A stretch of DNA of 64,000 nt from Colius striatus (taxonomy: Eukaryota > Chordata > Aves > Coliiformes > Coliidae), in NCBI RefSeq assembly GCF_028858725.1, contig NC_084762.1, positions 8,689,374 through 8,753,373 of the forward strand, read 5' to 3'. Below, in pieces: positions 1 through 12,200 of the stretch. The notes under the pieces were generated by a model, which saw nothing but the letters and a program-made list of their open reading frames with translations, was not told the origin of the DNA and did not search any database. The position numbers and the translations under genes were made by a program. Every line of letters starts with the position of its first letter. Within the stretch, counting starts at the first letter, position 1.

Positions 1-370
1 TTTTCAGCTATATTCTATCTTTGTAGCTTCTTCCCGTTTTTTTCACTGCTGAAGAGTGATGCTGTACATTTTTGGCATCCTCAGGGTCCAGACTGTGGTG
101 CTTGAGATTACTCTGTAGCCTGTGTAGAGATGCTAGAAGCTCCTGACAGAGAGATAAGGTGTGTCTCTAGCTCCTGTCCCCCTTTCACCAGTGGGGATAG
201 ATGCCACTTAGACTGTGTACTTGTGCAGAGGGATATGGCTAGCAAGGCAACTTGTGCTGCCCAAACATTGCTTTCAACAAATACTTCTCTGAGAAGGCTG
301 AGAACTGAGTGGAAGAGTTACTATGTCTTATTTGAACCACACCATCTTAAGGCGGAGGGCTAAACATATC

Positions 371-596
371 CTAGAATCACAGAATGGTAGAGATTGGAAG
401 ATCATCCGTCCCAATTCCCTGCTAAAGCAGGTGCCCCTCTTTCAGGGGACACAGGAACACATCCAGGTGGGTTTGGAAACCTCCAGAGAAGGAGCCTCCA
501 TACCCTTCCTGGGCAGCCTCCATCAGGACTCCTGTTCCGGATCGTATGGAATGATGTGTCTGTATATGCTTGGTCTGTAGTCCTGTCACTAGCTCT
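371..596 (-). repeat. CR1 LINE fragment, 3' end, antisense
   Basis: Reverse complement of a CR1 3' region: it begins with ctagaatcacagaatggtag and continues through the typical 'ccctgctaaagcagg', 'aggaacacatccaggtgggt' and 'cctccagagaaggagcctcc' blocks. Similarity fades after about 545, so the 5' border is approximate. Confidence 0.85.
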
Positions 597-2589
597 TCAT
601 GTGGTCTTGGTCAAGATTCCATCTCAGACTCCTTGTCCATAATATGTTGCTGAGATTTTCCAGGATTTTTAAGTGTTTAGCATCTATGTTTCCAGGATGA
701 GGTGGTCATGTTGTGGGAATGGTGCTGTGGAAGTGGGAAATGTGTACTTAAGCATCAAATCAGCACCTTGATATGAGGTGGTGAGCACGGGGCTGTGAGC
801 ATCACCACGTCTGCCCTGTTATCTGGGCAGCAAAGGAGCACTATGGTAAGGCGCTTGACACTGCCAACAGCTCAGAGAAACACTGCTGAGTTTTCAGTTG
901 CCAAGGTGGTGTAAAATCAGTCTTCCTGCAGACTTCAATTCTTGCTTCAGGTCTGTCTGTGTGACAAAGACATGGCCTTCTGGATCTCCCCAGTTTTGTT
1001 CTGAGCACAGCCCCATGCCACGCGTGTTCCCGGTCTGGGAGCAGCCCTCAGATGCGTTCACTGTCCTCTGGTTTCATTCTGTGTCGCTTCCTGCTCACGA
1101 ATTTCTACTGTGGCACACTTGCCAAAGGCTAAAGCCTTGAAAACGAGGGATTTTATATCGTTGCAGATATTTAAAACTGCCAGGTTCCAAGTTTAGAAAC
1201 TGTCTGGCACTCTCTCATTTCATTTTCTTAGTTTTCAAGTGAAAGTAAGCTGTGCTTCTGCCAAGTTCCAGCCCAGAGAGAGGAGCTGGGAATGCAGGGT
1301 CAAACTTAACCATATTTTACAGAGCTGCATAATCTGTACTTTATGTAGGTCTTGCCATGTAACTATCCAGTTTTTTAGGCAATTCTTGCAAATGCAGAAG
1401 TGTCAGGGAACAGTGGTCTCTTGGTCCCTGTGACTGATGTCCAGAGTGCTTCACTTGAAGCTTCTCTGGCACCCAAATGTCTGTAACAGTACCAAACCTG
1501 CATTAGAAATAACAATAATGTATTTTTGCAAGCAGAGAGCTTCCACACAGAATATTCTAGGTTCTTGAATTACATTTTAATGAAATATTTGTACTAGCAA
1601 TGACTTTGGTATTGTAGTGAAAGATAGTAACTGAAATGTAAGTTACCTTGTTGCAGTTAGTTTTACCTTTCAACACATCTTTTTTGCTTAAAGACTTTAG
1701 GCAAGAAGTGCCTAGTAATGCACTCTCAAAAAAAAAAAGGCAGAAGACTCCTATGCATGTGAGCTAATTAAAAAATGCCAGTTGGAAACTGTTGCCCTTT
1801 AAAAGATGAAGAGAGCGGTTTAAGTACCCAAGTGCTTCCACACTAATAGCATTAGGTCTGCCAAATAAATCTGAAGTTTTGACTTTCATCAGACTGGACG
1901 CTGCCAGGCAGTGGGAGAGAGAGACAAGACCAATTTCTGTCATTTGCTCTCAGAGTGATGGCCTCAATATTTTGTTTTCTGTTGCATTTCCCTTCTGCTT
2001 CTAGTCTGTCTTGGGAAACGTGAGAGAAGTAAAACTCCCAAGGAAACAGCACAGCTGCACACAGAGTCAGGTACAGTTTCAGAGGGGGCTGTGCTCTCAA
2101 GACAGATAGATAGAAAGTCCGCCTTGTGTGAGGGTACAGCAATCAGACCTTGTATGGAGATGGGAATGATCAGCTACATGGATGCAGCCTGGTCAAAGGG
2201 GGAGTCAGGACAGGGTCTTTACCTGACAGCAAACATACTCAGCCCCTGTAAGAATTAGCAGCTGTGACTGACACTGCTCAGACAGTAAACAAGCTCAAAT
2301 GAACTGATTTTTTTCATTTGCCATGGATTACTTGATGTTTTCCTGGCTGACACTTGGGATAACTGTTTAAACTTCCTTGCACTGGCAGCTGGTTCTCTTC
2401 TCTGCTGCTCTCACTGAGATCTTTCCCATGCAGGTTTCTGTTGACATTCTCTCTTCCTCAATTCACATGTCTTTCACCCATTCTCATGTTCAGTTGAGGG
2501 GCTCCTCTGTTTTACCACCTGCATCCTTCCTCTGGTGCTGATGTGGTGGCCACTGCTGCAGGTCTGCTGGAGTCACAGAGCCCACCAGT

Positions 2590-3381
2590 CCCTTCCTTTG
2601 GGGCAATGGGCAGCAAGCTCAAGAAGGTCCAGCTCTTGGGCCACAGCAACACCGTGCAATACTACAGACTTGGGGATGTGTGGCTGGAAAGCTGTCTGGC
2701 AGAAAAGGACCTGTGGGTGTTGACTGACAGTAGCTGAACACGAGCCAGCAGTGTGCCCAGGTGGCCAAGAAGGCCAATGGCATCCTGGCTTCTATCAGAA
2801 ATAGTGTGGCCAGCAGGTCCAGGGAAGAGATTGTCCCACGGTACTTGGCACTGGTGAGGCTGCACCTTCTAGCACTGTGTTCAGCGTTGGGCCTCTTGCA
2901 ACAAGTGGAACACTGAGGAGCTGGCGCGTGTCCAGAGATGGGCAATGAAGCTAGTGAAGGCTCTGGAGCACAAGTCTGTTGAGGAGCAACTAAGGGAACT
3001 GGGGATGTTCAGCCTGGAGAAGAGGAGGCTGAGAGGAAACATCATCAGTCTCTACAACTACCTGAAAACAAGTTGTGGTGAGGTGGGGGTCAGTCTCTCC
3101 TCCCAAGTAACAAGATGAACAGGACAAGAGGAAATGGCCTCAAGTTGTACCAGGGGAGGTTTAGACTTGGGATTAGGAAGAACTTTTTCCCTCAGAGGGA
3201 TGCACAGCACAGGCTGCCCAGGGAGGTAGTGGAGTCTTCATCCCTGGAAGGATTTGAAAGCTGTGTAGCTGAGGTGCTGAGGCACATGGTTTAGTTTAGT
3301 GATGGGCTTGGCAGTGTGAGGTTAGTGGTTGGACTCAATGATCTTCAAGGTCTTTTCCAACCAGCAAGATTCTATAACTCT
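2590..3381 (+). repeat. CR1 LINE fragment (about 0.8 kb), sense
   Basis: Carries the CR1 ORF2 C-terminal coding remnant ('ccaggtggccaagaaggccaatggcatcctggc') with stops, followed by the 3' end 'cttggcagtgtgaggttag ... ggttggactcaatgatcttcaaggtcttttccaacc'. This end variant matches the copies at 28938 and 50840 and differs from the 15024 type, so it appears to be a different and more decayed CR1 subfamily. Confidence 0.9.
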
Positions 3382-4220
3382 AGGGTGGCAGTGGCCATGG
3401 TGCCTGTGCTGCTGGGGGGCCGGGTATACATCCAGGCAGGGCCTGGGATGCTCCTGAAGCACAAGGGAGTCTCAAGGAGAAGGCAGCTGCTGCTTTAGCT
3501 GAATGGCCCTCTGCTTGGAGAGACCCAAGGGGATGCTGCCTATGGTACCACCCATCCAGCCCCGTTACCTCCTAATGCCTGCACAGCCTTGGAGGATTGA
3601 GCTGCAGGTACATGTCTTGTGCTGTCTAGCAAACAAGTTTGAAAAAGGGAGGAGGAAAAGAATTCTTCTTGCTAAGTAAGACTTCATCTTTTTTTTCCTG
3701 TGTAACCAAAGCTTCAGTTTTGTAGACAAATCAACCAAAAAAACCCAAGGTATTTATGCATCTTAGCCCTTTGGCTAAACTGAAGCGTAAGGTGGTGTTC
3801 AGGAGGAAAGTATTTCCTTTGCTCTTGTCAGTTTGGATTGGGCAGAGAAAAAAATAAAACGATAGAAGGCATTTGGAGAGTTGTGTTTGCAAATAGGTAA
3901 ACTGGAAACAAACATGAGCAGCGGTAGGGATGACTCAACATGCAGCTCAGCAGCAGGACTAACAAGTATCCTTAGCGTGGACTTCCTTAAAGTCGTAGAT
4001 TTAGTGCATTTATGTAAGTTCAGTTTGAAGTGTACAGGCATTAAAAAAAAATTCATCATGGTAACAGAAGTTTCAGAGGCTCCTTCTTTAAAAGAAGGTT
4101 GTTTCTTCAGTACCTTTTAGTCAAGAATAAGAGCTTTGAAGAGGTAATTTTCTGTTTTATGGCATGAAACACTTGTTACTTATTGCTCTGGACTGTAAGT
4201 TCTCTGAAGAATTCTGTCTC

Positions 4221-4349
4221 TGGAGGATTTCATAACTCACCTGCACACATTCCTGTGTGACCTGATCGAGGTGGATCTGCTTTAGCAGAGGGATTGGACT
4301 GGGTGATCTCTAAAGGTCCCTTCCAACCCTACCATCCTACGATTCTATG
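4221..4349 (+). repeat. CR1 LINE 3' end, sense
   Basis: Short 5'-truncated copy with 'gacctgatcgaggtggatctgc', 'gattggactgggtgatctc', 'aaaggtcccttccaaccct' and a terminal 'gattctatg'. Confidence 0.9.
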
Positions 4350-7300
4350 CCTTTTCTTACATAAATGGAAGTGTAGCTGAGTTTTATTCATCTGAAGGTC
4401 CTGGATGAAGCACCCTGTGCTTTAAAAAGGAAGCTGACTAGTACAGGACATCAAGAACTGAACTTTCCTTTTGTTCTTGTAGGCATTTGGAGAGAGAGAA
4501 ATGGTACATGCTGGCTAGGGCATGCATTAATATCTTGATTGTATAGATTAAACTGATTTTGTAAAGGTAACTCTAATAGAGTATATTTTAGATTATCACC
4601 TGGGAGGTATGGACACGTTATGCTTGGTGTTACAGAGTAGGAGGAAATGCCACAACTGCATAGGTACATAAACAACGGCAGTTTGAATCCTGATGATGAT
4701 CAAGGAGTCCAAAGTAGGCTGTCAGCCCATCTCTGTGTTTCCTGAAAGGTCTTTGCAGGAACACAAGGGCTGAGTTGAGAGAGCACTTGGGACTCCTGCA
4801 CTAGACAGCTGTGTAAATAAAGCCTTTCTTGCAAGTGATGGGCCTCGGTGCTATCAAAACTATTCATTTTTTTTAGGTAATTGCGTGATTCTACTTAGTG
4901 TTTGGGGCTGGGACTCAGTTTTGTTATGTTTTGGAGTAGAAGTTGACATCTGATCAACTGACATAGTGTAACTTTCTATAAGTCACTGATGATTACCATC
5001 TTTGTTTGTAAATGATTCTCTTTCTCCTATTAGGCCAAGTAGACATCCTCATCCTCTAGTTGTTATGTTAAAGTGGGTAAAGGAGGTTTGCTTAGGAAGC
5101 TGACATTGCTTTGCTCTGCCAAGGGAGAGTTTTGTAATGCAAGGGTTGAATTAAGCAGTGCTTCCCACAGATCTTGCTATGTGTTTGATCTTTTCTCAGT
5201 AGGTATTGGTTTTTTTTTCCTGGTGTGCCACTGATAATAAACTGGGAAATCAAAGACTTTGTAATCACTTGGCACTACTTAAAAGGGCACCTTTCTTCTA
5301 AGCTGTTATGGGGTGTAATCTACTGTAGCTATTGACTTTGGATAATTAATAGCTTTTTGTCCGCATCTCCCTCCTGGTTCAGTCAGTTGAGTTGTATGTG
5401 CACATGTATGCATCTGTGAATCGTGTTCATGCTACTCTGTGAGTGTAGGTTTGCTTATTTTCCCTTAAAGGAGGGACTTGGACTATTTTATAGCATCCCT
5501 TGGTACTGATCTTACATAGTCTGAAAACAACCCCATTTGCAGCTGGCACACACTGAGTGCAGGCAGGCTTGGACCTCCATGCCAAGCCTGGCATCTCTCA
5601 GCTGAGGGATCTATCTTCCTAGCTGTGGCTCCAAGAAAAAAAGAAGGCAAAGGTGGAAGGTGGAAGGCAAAGGTGGGCAGTGGAAGCACTGGAACAGAGG
5701 GATCACAAATTCTGTCTCCCTCTTTCAGTGAAGGGATCCCTGCTTTTTGGGAACTAAGAACATCGTGTTGTGTGACAGGAGTATGAAACAAGGCTGCCTT
5801 GTGGCAACCAGTACTATGTCTAATACCAAAAAGTCTGTGAAGAAGAACTTCCTGAAGAGAAGTCAGACCATCAGCTTTTAGTTTTGGAAGACACTGTTAT
5901 CTTCCTGATGGCCTTGTTACAGGGAGAGAGGAAAGCAGTAAAAGAGTGAAAGTGCCATCGGACAGGCTGGAATATTGGATCGTGCTTCAGTGCTGTATAT
6001 GGTGTTGCCTGCTAGTTCTCAAGCTGATCCCTTACATTTTGCATTTCATCAGTGATGCCTTTTTAAGTTGACAGCCTCCCAAAAAGCTGTGAGGGAGTCA
6101 AATGTGGAGCTAATCCTTTAGAGACTCTGAGTTTTTGTGAAAGATGCAGATGTACATGTCTCTTACTCCTCATTTTTTCCTAGCCTGTTTTTAGTTTTGT
6201 TTTCCTTCTGCGTGTCTCTCCTGCTGACTTTGTGGGGACATGAAAACTTCAGGTTTGCCACTAGCAGGAAGTTGATGTGTCGTGAAAAGAAAACACGGTG
6301 TACTACTTGCATTGTATGATAAACACTGCTATCAGCTCTGTTCATCCAAGTTTCTGCTAGGATCTGTGTTAGAAGTCCCAGGGCTCTGGAGAGAAGAATG
6401 CTTAGGAGAAGAGTCACCCTTGCTGTCCTTGTGGTGATGCTTACAGTCAGTCTTCAAAAAGATGTGAGCCCAGCAGGTCACAGCACTGAGGGGCTGTCAC
6501 CGTCTCCAGAGAAACAGGATGAATTGTATCCTTACCCCAGAGAATGGATTTGGTTTAAAAATACATGAGTTTCTTCTACTTCCCCCACCAATGTGTTATT
6601 AATTTAATTGCTCTTCAGCTTCTAAAGAATTTTTGAGGGGGTGGGAAGGAGGTGGAAAGATCTATTTTAAACTGCCTTCTTCTTTAATTCATGTCTTGTT
6701 AGTGATGTATTTCTACCAGCAGCACCTGCCACTTCTAAATGTCATTTACTTGAATAAAAAAAAAGGTAATTACATTTCTAAATGTGACATAAGCACTGAA
6801 AGTAGTAACTGAATCACAAAGTGCTGTTTGTACAGCAGCGTTCCCATGGCAGGAGGGAAACTTTATGAAGTCCAGGGTATGCTGCAATATAAGTGTAGCA
6901 AAAATACTCGAAAATCACTTGTTTGTAGGTTTTCCCAGCACTCCTTGAGGAACACTTGCTCCTGCACCTGTTAACCATATGCCCTGAAAGGAGGTTTGTC
7001 GGGCTCCAGTAGGTTTTTTCAGGACTAATATCATCAAAAGCTTTTGAAAAAGATTGCTCGATTCAGCTCAAAAGCTGATGCAGACTTCTCATCTTTTTGA
7101 CTGTAAAAGAAGAAATGTTGCATTCAGATATATTTCTGGTATTCCATAAAGCAAAGGATGTCATTGTAAGAAAGGGACCAGCTCTCCTTTTTTATACTTC
7201 CAGTTCATTCATACCAAGAGGGACCGTAGAGTCATTTTGATTAACTGAAGTCTGCTGCATCTTCCATTTGATACTGTATGTTTAAATTGCCATTAATAAA

Positions 7301-8669
7301 CTTCATGTGAGTCATCATTGGTTTTCATCCAATAGTGTGACAGTGTAAATCCTAAATACCCACTGCTCCATGGGCTGAACAGTATCTGTGAGCCTTCAGG
7401 TTCCATTCTAGTTAGCAGCAGGTTCAGTTATTTACAGCCTGAGGGGCTTTTTTTCCAACGCTGATGCCTCGATCTTAAAGAAAAGAAAAAAACTGCAGTA
7501 GCTTCAATCTGCCAGGACTGTCATCTGTTGTTAATTCTGGGTGGGTGTTCTCTAGGTAGCAAACTGAGTGCTTAAGAAGAGTGTGCCCATTGGTGTCCAT
7601 CAGCAGTAAGTGTGTGTGTGAGCTGTGAGTGGGAGCATCCTGGTGTTTCCCTGAGTTATGCCACTTTTAAACCTTACAACTGATGTTTTCCTGCCTGTTG
7701 CTTGGCATTAGGAATAAACTTTTCCTGCAACTTCAGGTTTTTTGGTCTTTTTGATTGTGTTTGACTATGTGTCTTGCTTTTTCTTACTCAATGTGTGCAG
7801 ATGTAATCCCTGGTTGTGCCAGATATGCACACCTTAGTGCAGCCTACAAGTGGAAGCTGACAGAGGACCTGTCCATTATCTCGTGTGTTCACACAGCATG
7901 AAGGTTTTGTGTGAATGGGAACTAGTACCCCCAAAACTTCTCCAATTACCTGGTTTATTAAAATATTTTAATTCAGAGCTCCTCACCTGCCTTTCTTTCA
8001 TGGGAGAGACAAGGTCCAGGTCTTGCCTCCAGACAACTTGCATATGATGTCCTGTAATAAAACTTCTTCAAACAAGAGAACATTGGAAAAGACCAAATAT
8101 CAGCAGTGCTCTGTATATATGCAGCAGTACTTGTAAAAACATATGCATGGCTGTTTATCTCGTTGCCAAGGCTGGGATTTATATATAACTCTTCAACTAG
8201 ATAATTGTTCACAGTGCATGGATTTAAGTTCCTTTGAAAACTTAAGCCCCTCTTAAATTTCCTGTTAAAGCCAGGAGGGGCAGAAATTCCATTGCTTAAA
8301 ACTGTTCTGACTGAATCATTCCCTAGGTGGGCTCTCTGAAGAAGGATCTTTTCAGCTTTCTCTGGGAATGCCTTTATAAAAAGTTGAGTTTTCCCAAAGG
8401 TTTTGTGCTAAATCAATAAATAAGGTATTAGAGAAGCTGTTGATCATCAGCTCTGCGAATTTTTCATCCAGAGGATAAATGTCTCACTCAGGGAGCAGAT
8501 CATGCCTTTGGCAACTATTCAGTCTTCAAGCCTTCTCTCAATTACAGGTTTTCTAATCAACACAACGTGACCAAAACCTTCTCTAACCCTGCCTGTGATG
8601 CCCAGAGAGTGACAGAAACATGTCCTGGTTTCTGTCTGTGAAGAATAGTGAGAGTGTGAGAGAGATGAT

Positions 8670-8799
8670 GGAGTTGTGGAGTCTCCTTCCTTGGAGGTCT
8701 TTAAGATCTAGGTGACCCTGCTTCTGCAGGGGGGTTGGACTAGATGATCTCTAAAGGTCCCTTCCAACCCTACCATTCTATGATTCTGTGATTCTATGG
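8670..8799 (+). repeat. CR1 LINE 3' end, sense
   Basis: 5'-truncated copy: 'gtggagtctccttccttgga', then 'ggttggactagatgatctct', 'aaaggtcccttccaaccct' and a repeated 'gattctgtgattctatg' tail. It lies 280 bp upstream of the first recognised OTULINL exon. Confidence 0.93.
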
Positions 8800-9079
8800 T
8801 CTTCTGAGCTTTCTACCAAGCCCTGGGGAGGAGCTTTCTTCAAAGTTTTAAACTGACACTAAACTTACCCAAATTGAGGCATAAACATTCCTTTAAGTCC
8901 TCAGGCAGTCATGTGATGCTTAGCTAATATTGCTTTGTATGGCTTGTCTGTAGACTACTACAACTCCTGGGAACCCTTGGTCTTTAAAATCTTGACTTAG
9001 TAAGAAAACAAATAGAAACAAGCATTGCGAAACAGTGACAAAATATTTCCCCCTCTCTTTTCATCCATTTTTCTTTCAG

Positions 9080-9239
9080 GAAGGCATGAGGTGCAGTCCT
9101 GGAAAACGGCCACCAAGCAATCCTTGTGTCTCATGTGGCAAAAAGTGAAAGTGCAGCTGATATTAGGCATGTCTTTCCTCGTTGCTGTTTTTTGGTACTG
9201 CAGAAGGCTCTACAGCTTTTTAGCACAGCTACTGAAACG
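9080..9239 (+). CDS. OTULINL: OTULINL exon with membrane segment
   Basis: Acceptor ttctttcag/GA, donor AAACG/GTAGGT. The exon enters with two bases of a split codon, so the missing upstream exon ends one base into a codon. It encodes [11 protein letters not shown], a Lys-containing stretch, then the hydrophobic segment and the basic [13 protein letters not shown]. Human has the similar FVMLAVSFLVAAICYFRRL. Confidence 0.92.
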
Positions 9240-12200
9240 GTAGGTTTTTATTAGGCAGAATTTAATCTTCCATGCTGTCGCTTATTTCAGTAAATATTGA
9301 CCTTTTGGTAATTCCTCTTTGACACCTGTTTTATCATTTGGGTTACAGGTGGAGCAACTACCTTCAGAGAAAACTCATAAGTAATCTTTTTGTTTTCATT
9401 CCATAATCATTAATCTCCCCCCCCCCCCTTCCCCCATAACTAAACTTTAGATGCAGAACAGCAGAAGGTACCTAATCTGTGAATTAATCTTGATTTAGGG
9501 AATCTCAGTGTGCTGGCAGAAGTGGATCTACTTGGTTACAGTGCAAGAGAATGGAAAGGAGAAACAAAGCAGGCCAAACACATGAGGGAGGTAAGAGTTA
9601 AAGTTTAATCTCTGCATGAGGACTGGAGGAAAGAAGTACCAGGGAAAGCAATAGTACTCCCAGTGCAAGCAGCTGCTGCAGAATGAAAAGCAAAAGGGAC
9701 TGCATGAACATGGACCCAAACTGAGATTGCAGCAGATCAGGACCGTGGGATGCAGCAGCCTGTGGAACTGTAGGGCCCTCTTCCTAATTCTCTGCCAATT
9801 CCTTGCTCTGAATTGCCCTAACAAGGGCTCAAATGAGAGCCAGAGGCAACACAGAGGAAATACAAGGAGTGTGTAGCTGGAAAAGGTCCATGTGCTTCAG
9901 CACAGAGCTGCCATGTCTGCTCAGCCTCAAGTCACTGTTGCATAGTGGGTTCAGGTCAGCAGAGAGATGGTTTTGCCAAAAGGAGTTTTCTCCAGATGCC
10001 TGTTCCTGCCCTTTTGCTGCTCCATGCCATACATCAGAAAAGGCCCTGAAGTGATTGAGGTTAAAGCTGTGATGGCAAAGAAGTCTTGGCTGCCCTGCTT
10101 TGATGTGATTGACTGTGTGAATGTTTATGGTATCAACAGTGCAGAGACTGGAACACGTTGCTGGATTTGGAGAGAGTGCAGAGTCACTCCTAAAGGGCAG
10201 TGACAGTTTAAGGTGTTTACAAAAACCATGGTATTGGACTATTTTTGTGTATATGAAGCTTAGAAATACACTCTTCTCATTCCCCTTGCTCCCTCTTACG
10301 AGTAGTTTGGAATTGGACTCCAATCAACATGGGTTTTGTCCAAGAACTAACATTTTTGTTTGCTAAATTTTTGGGGGGGATCTTTTTTCTAGGCATATGA
10401 AGAATTGTTTTGGAGCTGTCATATCAAATACTTGCGACAAGTCAGGAGGGACAACTACTGTGTGCTAAGAGCAGTACTTTTTCAGATATTCAGCCAAGGC
10501 ATTCCTTTTCCATCATGGATGAAGGAGAGAGATATATTGAAGGTAAAATCCATTTCCTAAATGGACATGATTCAGGTAACCTTGCACTGCAGAAGGAAGC
10601 TTTGTTCAGTGTGAAGACTGATGTGTCTGCTGTGGAAGCAGAAGGAGGATCATTATCAGAATTTCAAGAGGAGTTTTTCAAATTCACTTGATTGAACATG
10701 AGTCTAAATGGTAACAAAACAATAAAGGCAAGTGGGTAAATGTTGCTGCTGCCCTGGTAGACGTCATGCCCTTAACACAAAAGGATATTTGAGTCTTCCT
10801 CATCCACATCTGTGCAAATTCCGATGGTTCTCTCAGGAGCTGCTAAGCGTGTTGCTGAAGCAGCAAGGATCCTGCCCTTAGCTCTGGCAGGAGAAGGCAG
10901 CAAGGAGGTGAGGAGCAGTGGCTGCTGTCTGTGAGGACAACTGGAAGGTGTTTGTAACCCTCAAGACCTCACTGAATTCAGACATACCCAGCTTTTTCAG
11001 AGTGTGGGTTATATATATATTTTTTTGAGTGTATATTTTCTTCTTTTTTGTCTGACCTTTTTTTCCAAGTTTCTTAAGGACTTGGCAGTCAAGTGGAGCC
11101 TCCTCCTTAACATTTGAGTTGCTCCAAGGCCCATTTTGTTTTGTTGTTTGAACTGTACAACCAGAGGATTTGGAATGACATTGTAAATTGTGCGTAGGCT
11201 AGTTTATATAACTTTTCATTCTACTTCTTGTTATGATTATGATTAGCTTTTTTGTTTGGGTTTTTTTTCTCTCCCTCCAGCTCCCTGAAAAGCTTTTGTA
11301 TTCCCAAGGTTGCAACTGGATTCAGCAATATGGTTTTGGGCCAGAAAGATACACAGGTCCCAACGTCTTTGGTAAATTGCGCAAATGTATGGAGACATTA
11401 AAGACAAATGTGAGTACTTAGGAAATGCTTGGGAAGAGTGTAAGCATGGAGAAATGGGTTGAGATAGAGTTAAGGAGCTGCCCTGCTAAGATATTTCTGT
11501 GGCAGTCAGCTTCCCTCCAGGTTTGGAGAGCTGAGCTGCTGGGAAGGTCATCATCTCTCTTGCAGGGAAATACAGCTTTCAGGGATCCACTCGCTTAAGT
11601 ACTTGGGGTCCTCCTGCAAGTTACAGAGGCTGTCCTCCCCACAGCTGTTACTGTGTGACTAGCTGCCCTTGCCACCAAGTGGCTCCAGCAGTATCTCATC
11701 ATTTCCAGTAAAAATAACAACATGCTGGATGGAGTCCTTCTGGATTCCTTCCCCACATGAGAGGGAACAAATACACAGTGCATTTTCTTCTCAAGCTATC
11801 ATCTGGTCTTTGCTTCCTTCTCCATGAAATGTTTTAATTATCCAGTTTTACTGTAATTTCTCTGTAAACTGGATTGCAAAGTCTGACAGCCTGACTGCCA
11901 CCTCTCTTCACCTCTCTTCAGCATAGCCAGATTACACATGTTCCCTACCAGTTTAACTCTTATTTGTGTATTTAAATCTTGGGGAGTTTTATTAGCCCCA
12001 AAGCCTTCTGGAACAGAGATTAAAAAATCTACCTGACAAGACCTTGCACCTTCATTGAGTTTCTCTGGGGTTTGTGCATGTCAGCAGTTGCATAAGCTCT
12101 GGACAGTTTTTGTTTGCTTTGCCACAAGCTGTCCCCAGCACATAACCTCTCCTCCCCATCTTCCTCCACTGGGCAGTTGCTTTGGATGCTCTCCTGGGTC

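Larger units (their letters stand above)
1..9079. other. Probable OTULINL intron 1 / upstream DNA
   Basis: No coding exon was recognised here. The first recognisable OTULINL exon (9080) opens in the middle of a codon, so at least one coding exon lies upstream. No CpG-dense promoter-like block is visible in this stretch, so exon 1 is probably outside the window; this is inference. The region holds four CR1 pieces (371-596, 2590-3381, 4221-4349, 8670-8799), listed separately, and otherwise unremarkable AT-rich sequence with short open frames that resemble no protein I know. Confidence 0.6.

Noticed and set aside
1-9079. Search for OTULINL exon 1
   Set aside because: No ATG-containing, CpG-rich segment ending in phase 1 at a good donor was recognised, so no exon is claimed.
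10410-10691. 93-codon forward frame overlapping an OTULINL exon
   Set aside because: It is out of frame with the OTULINL exon 10393-10542, whose translation matches the family.
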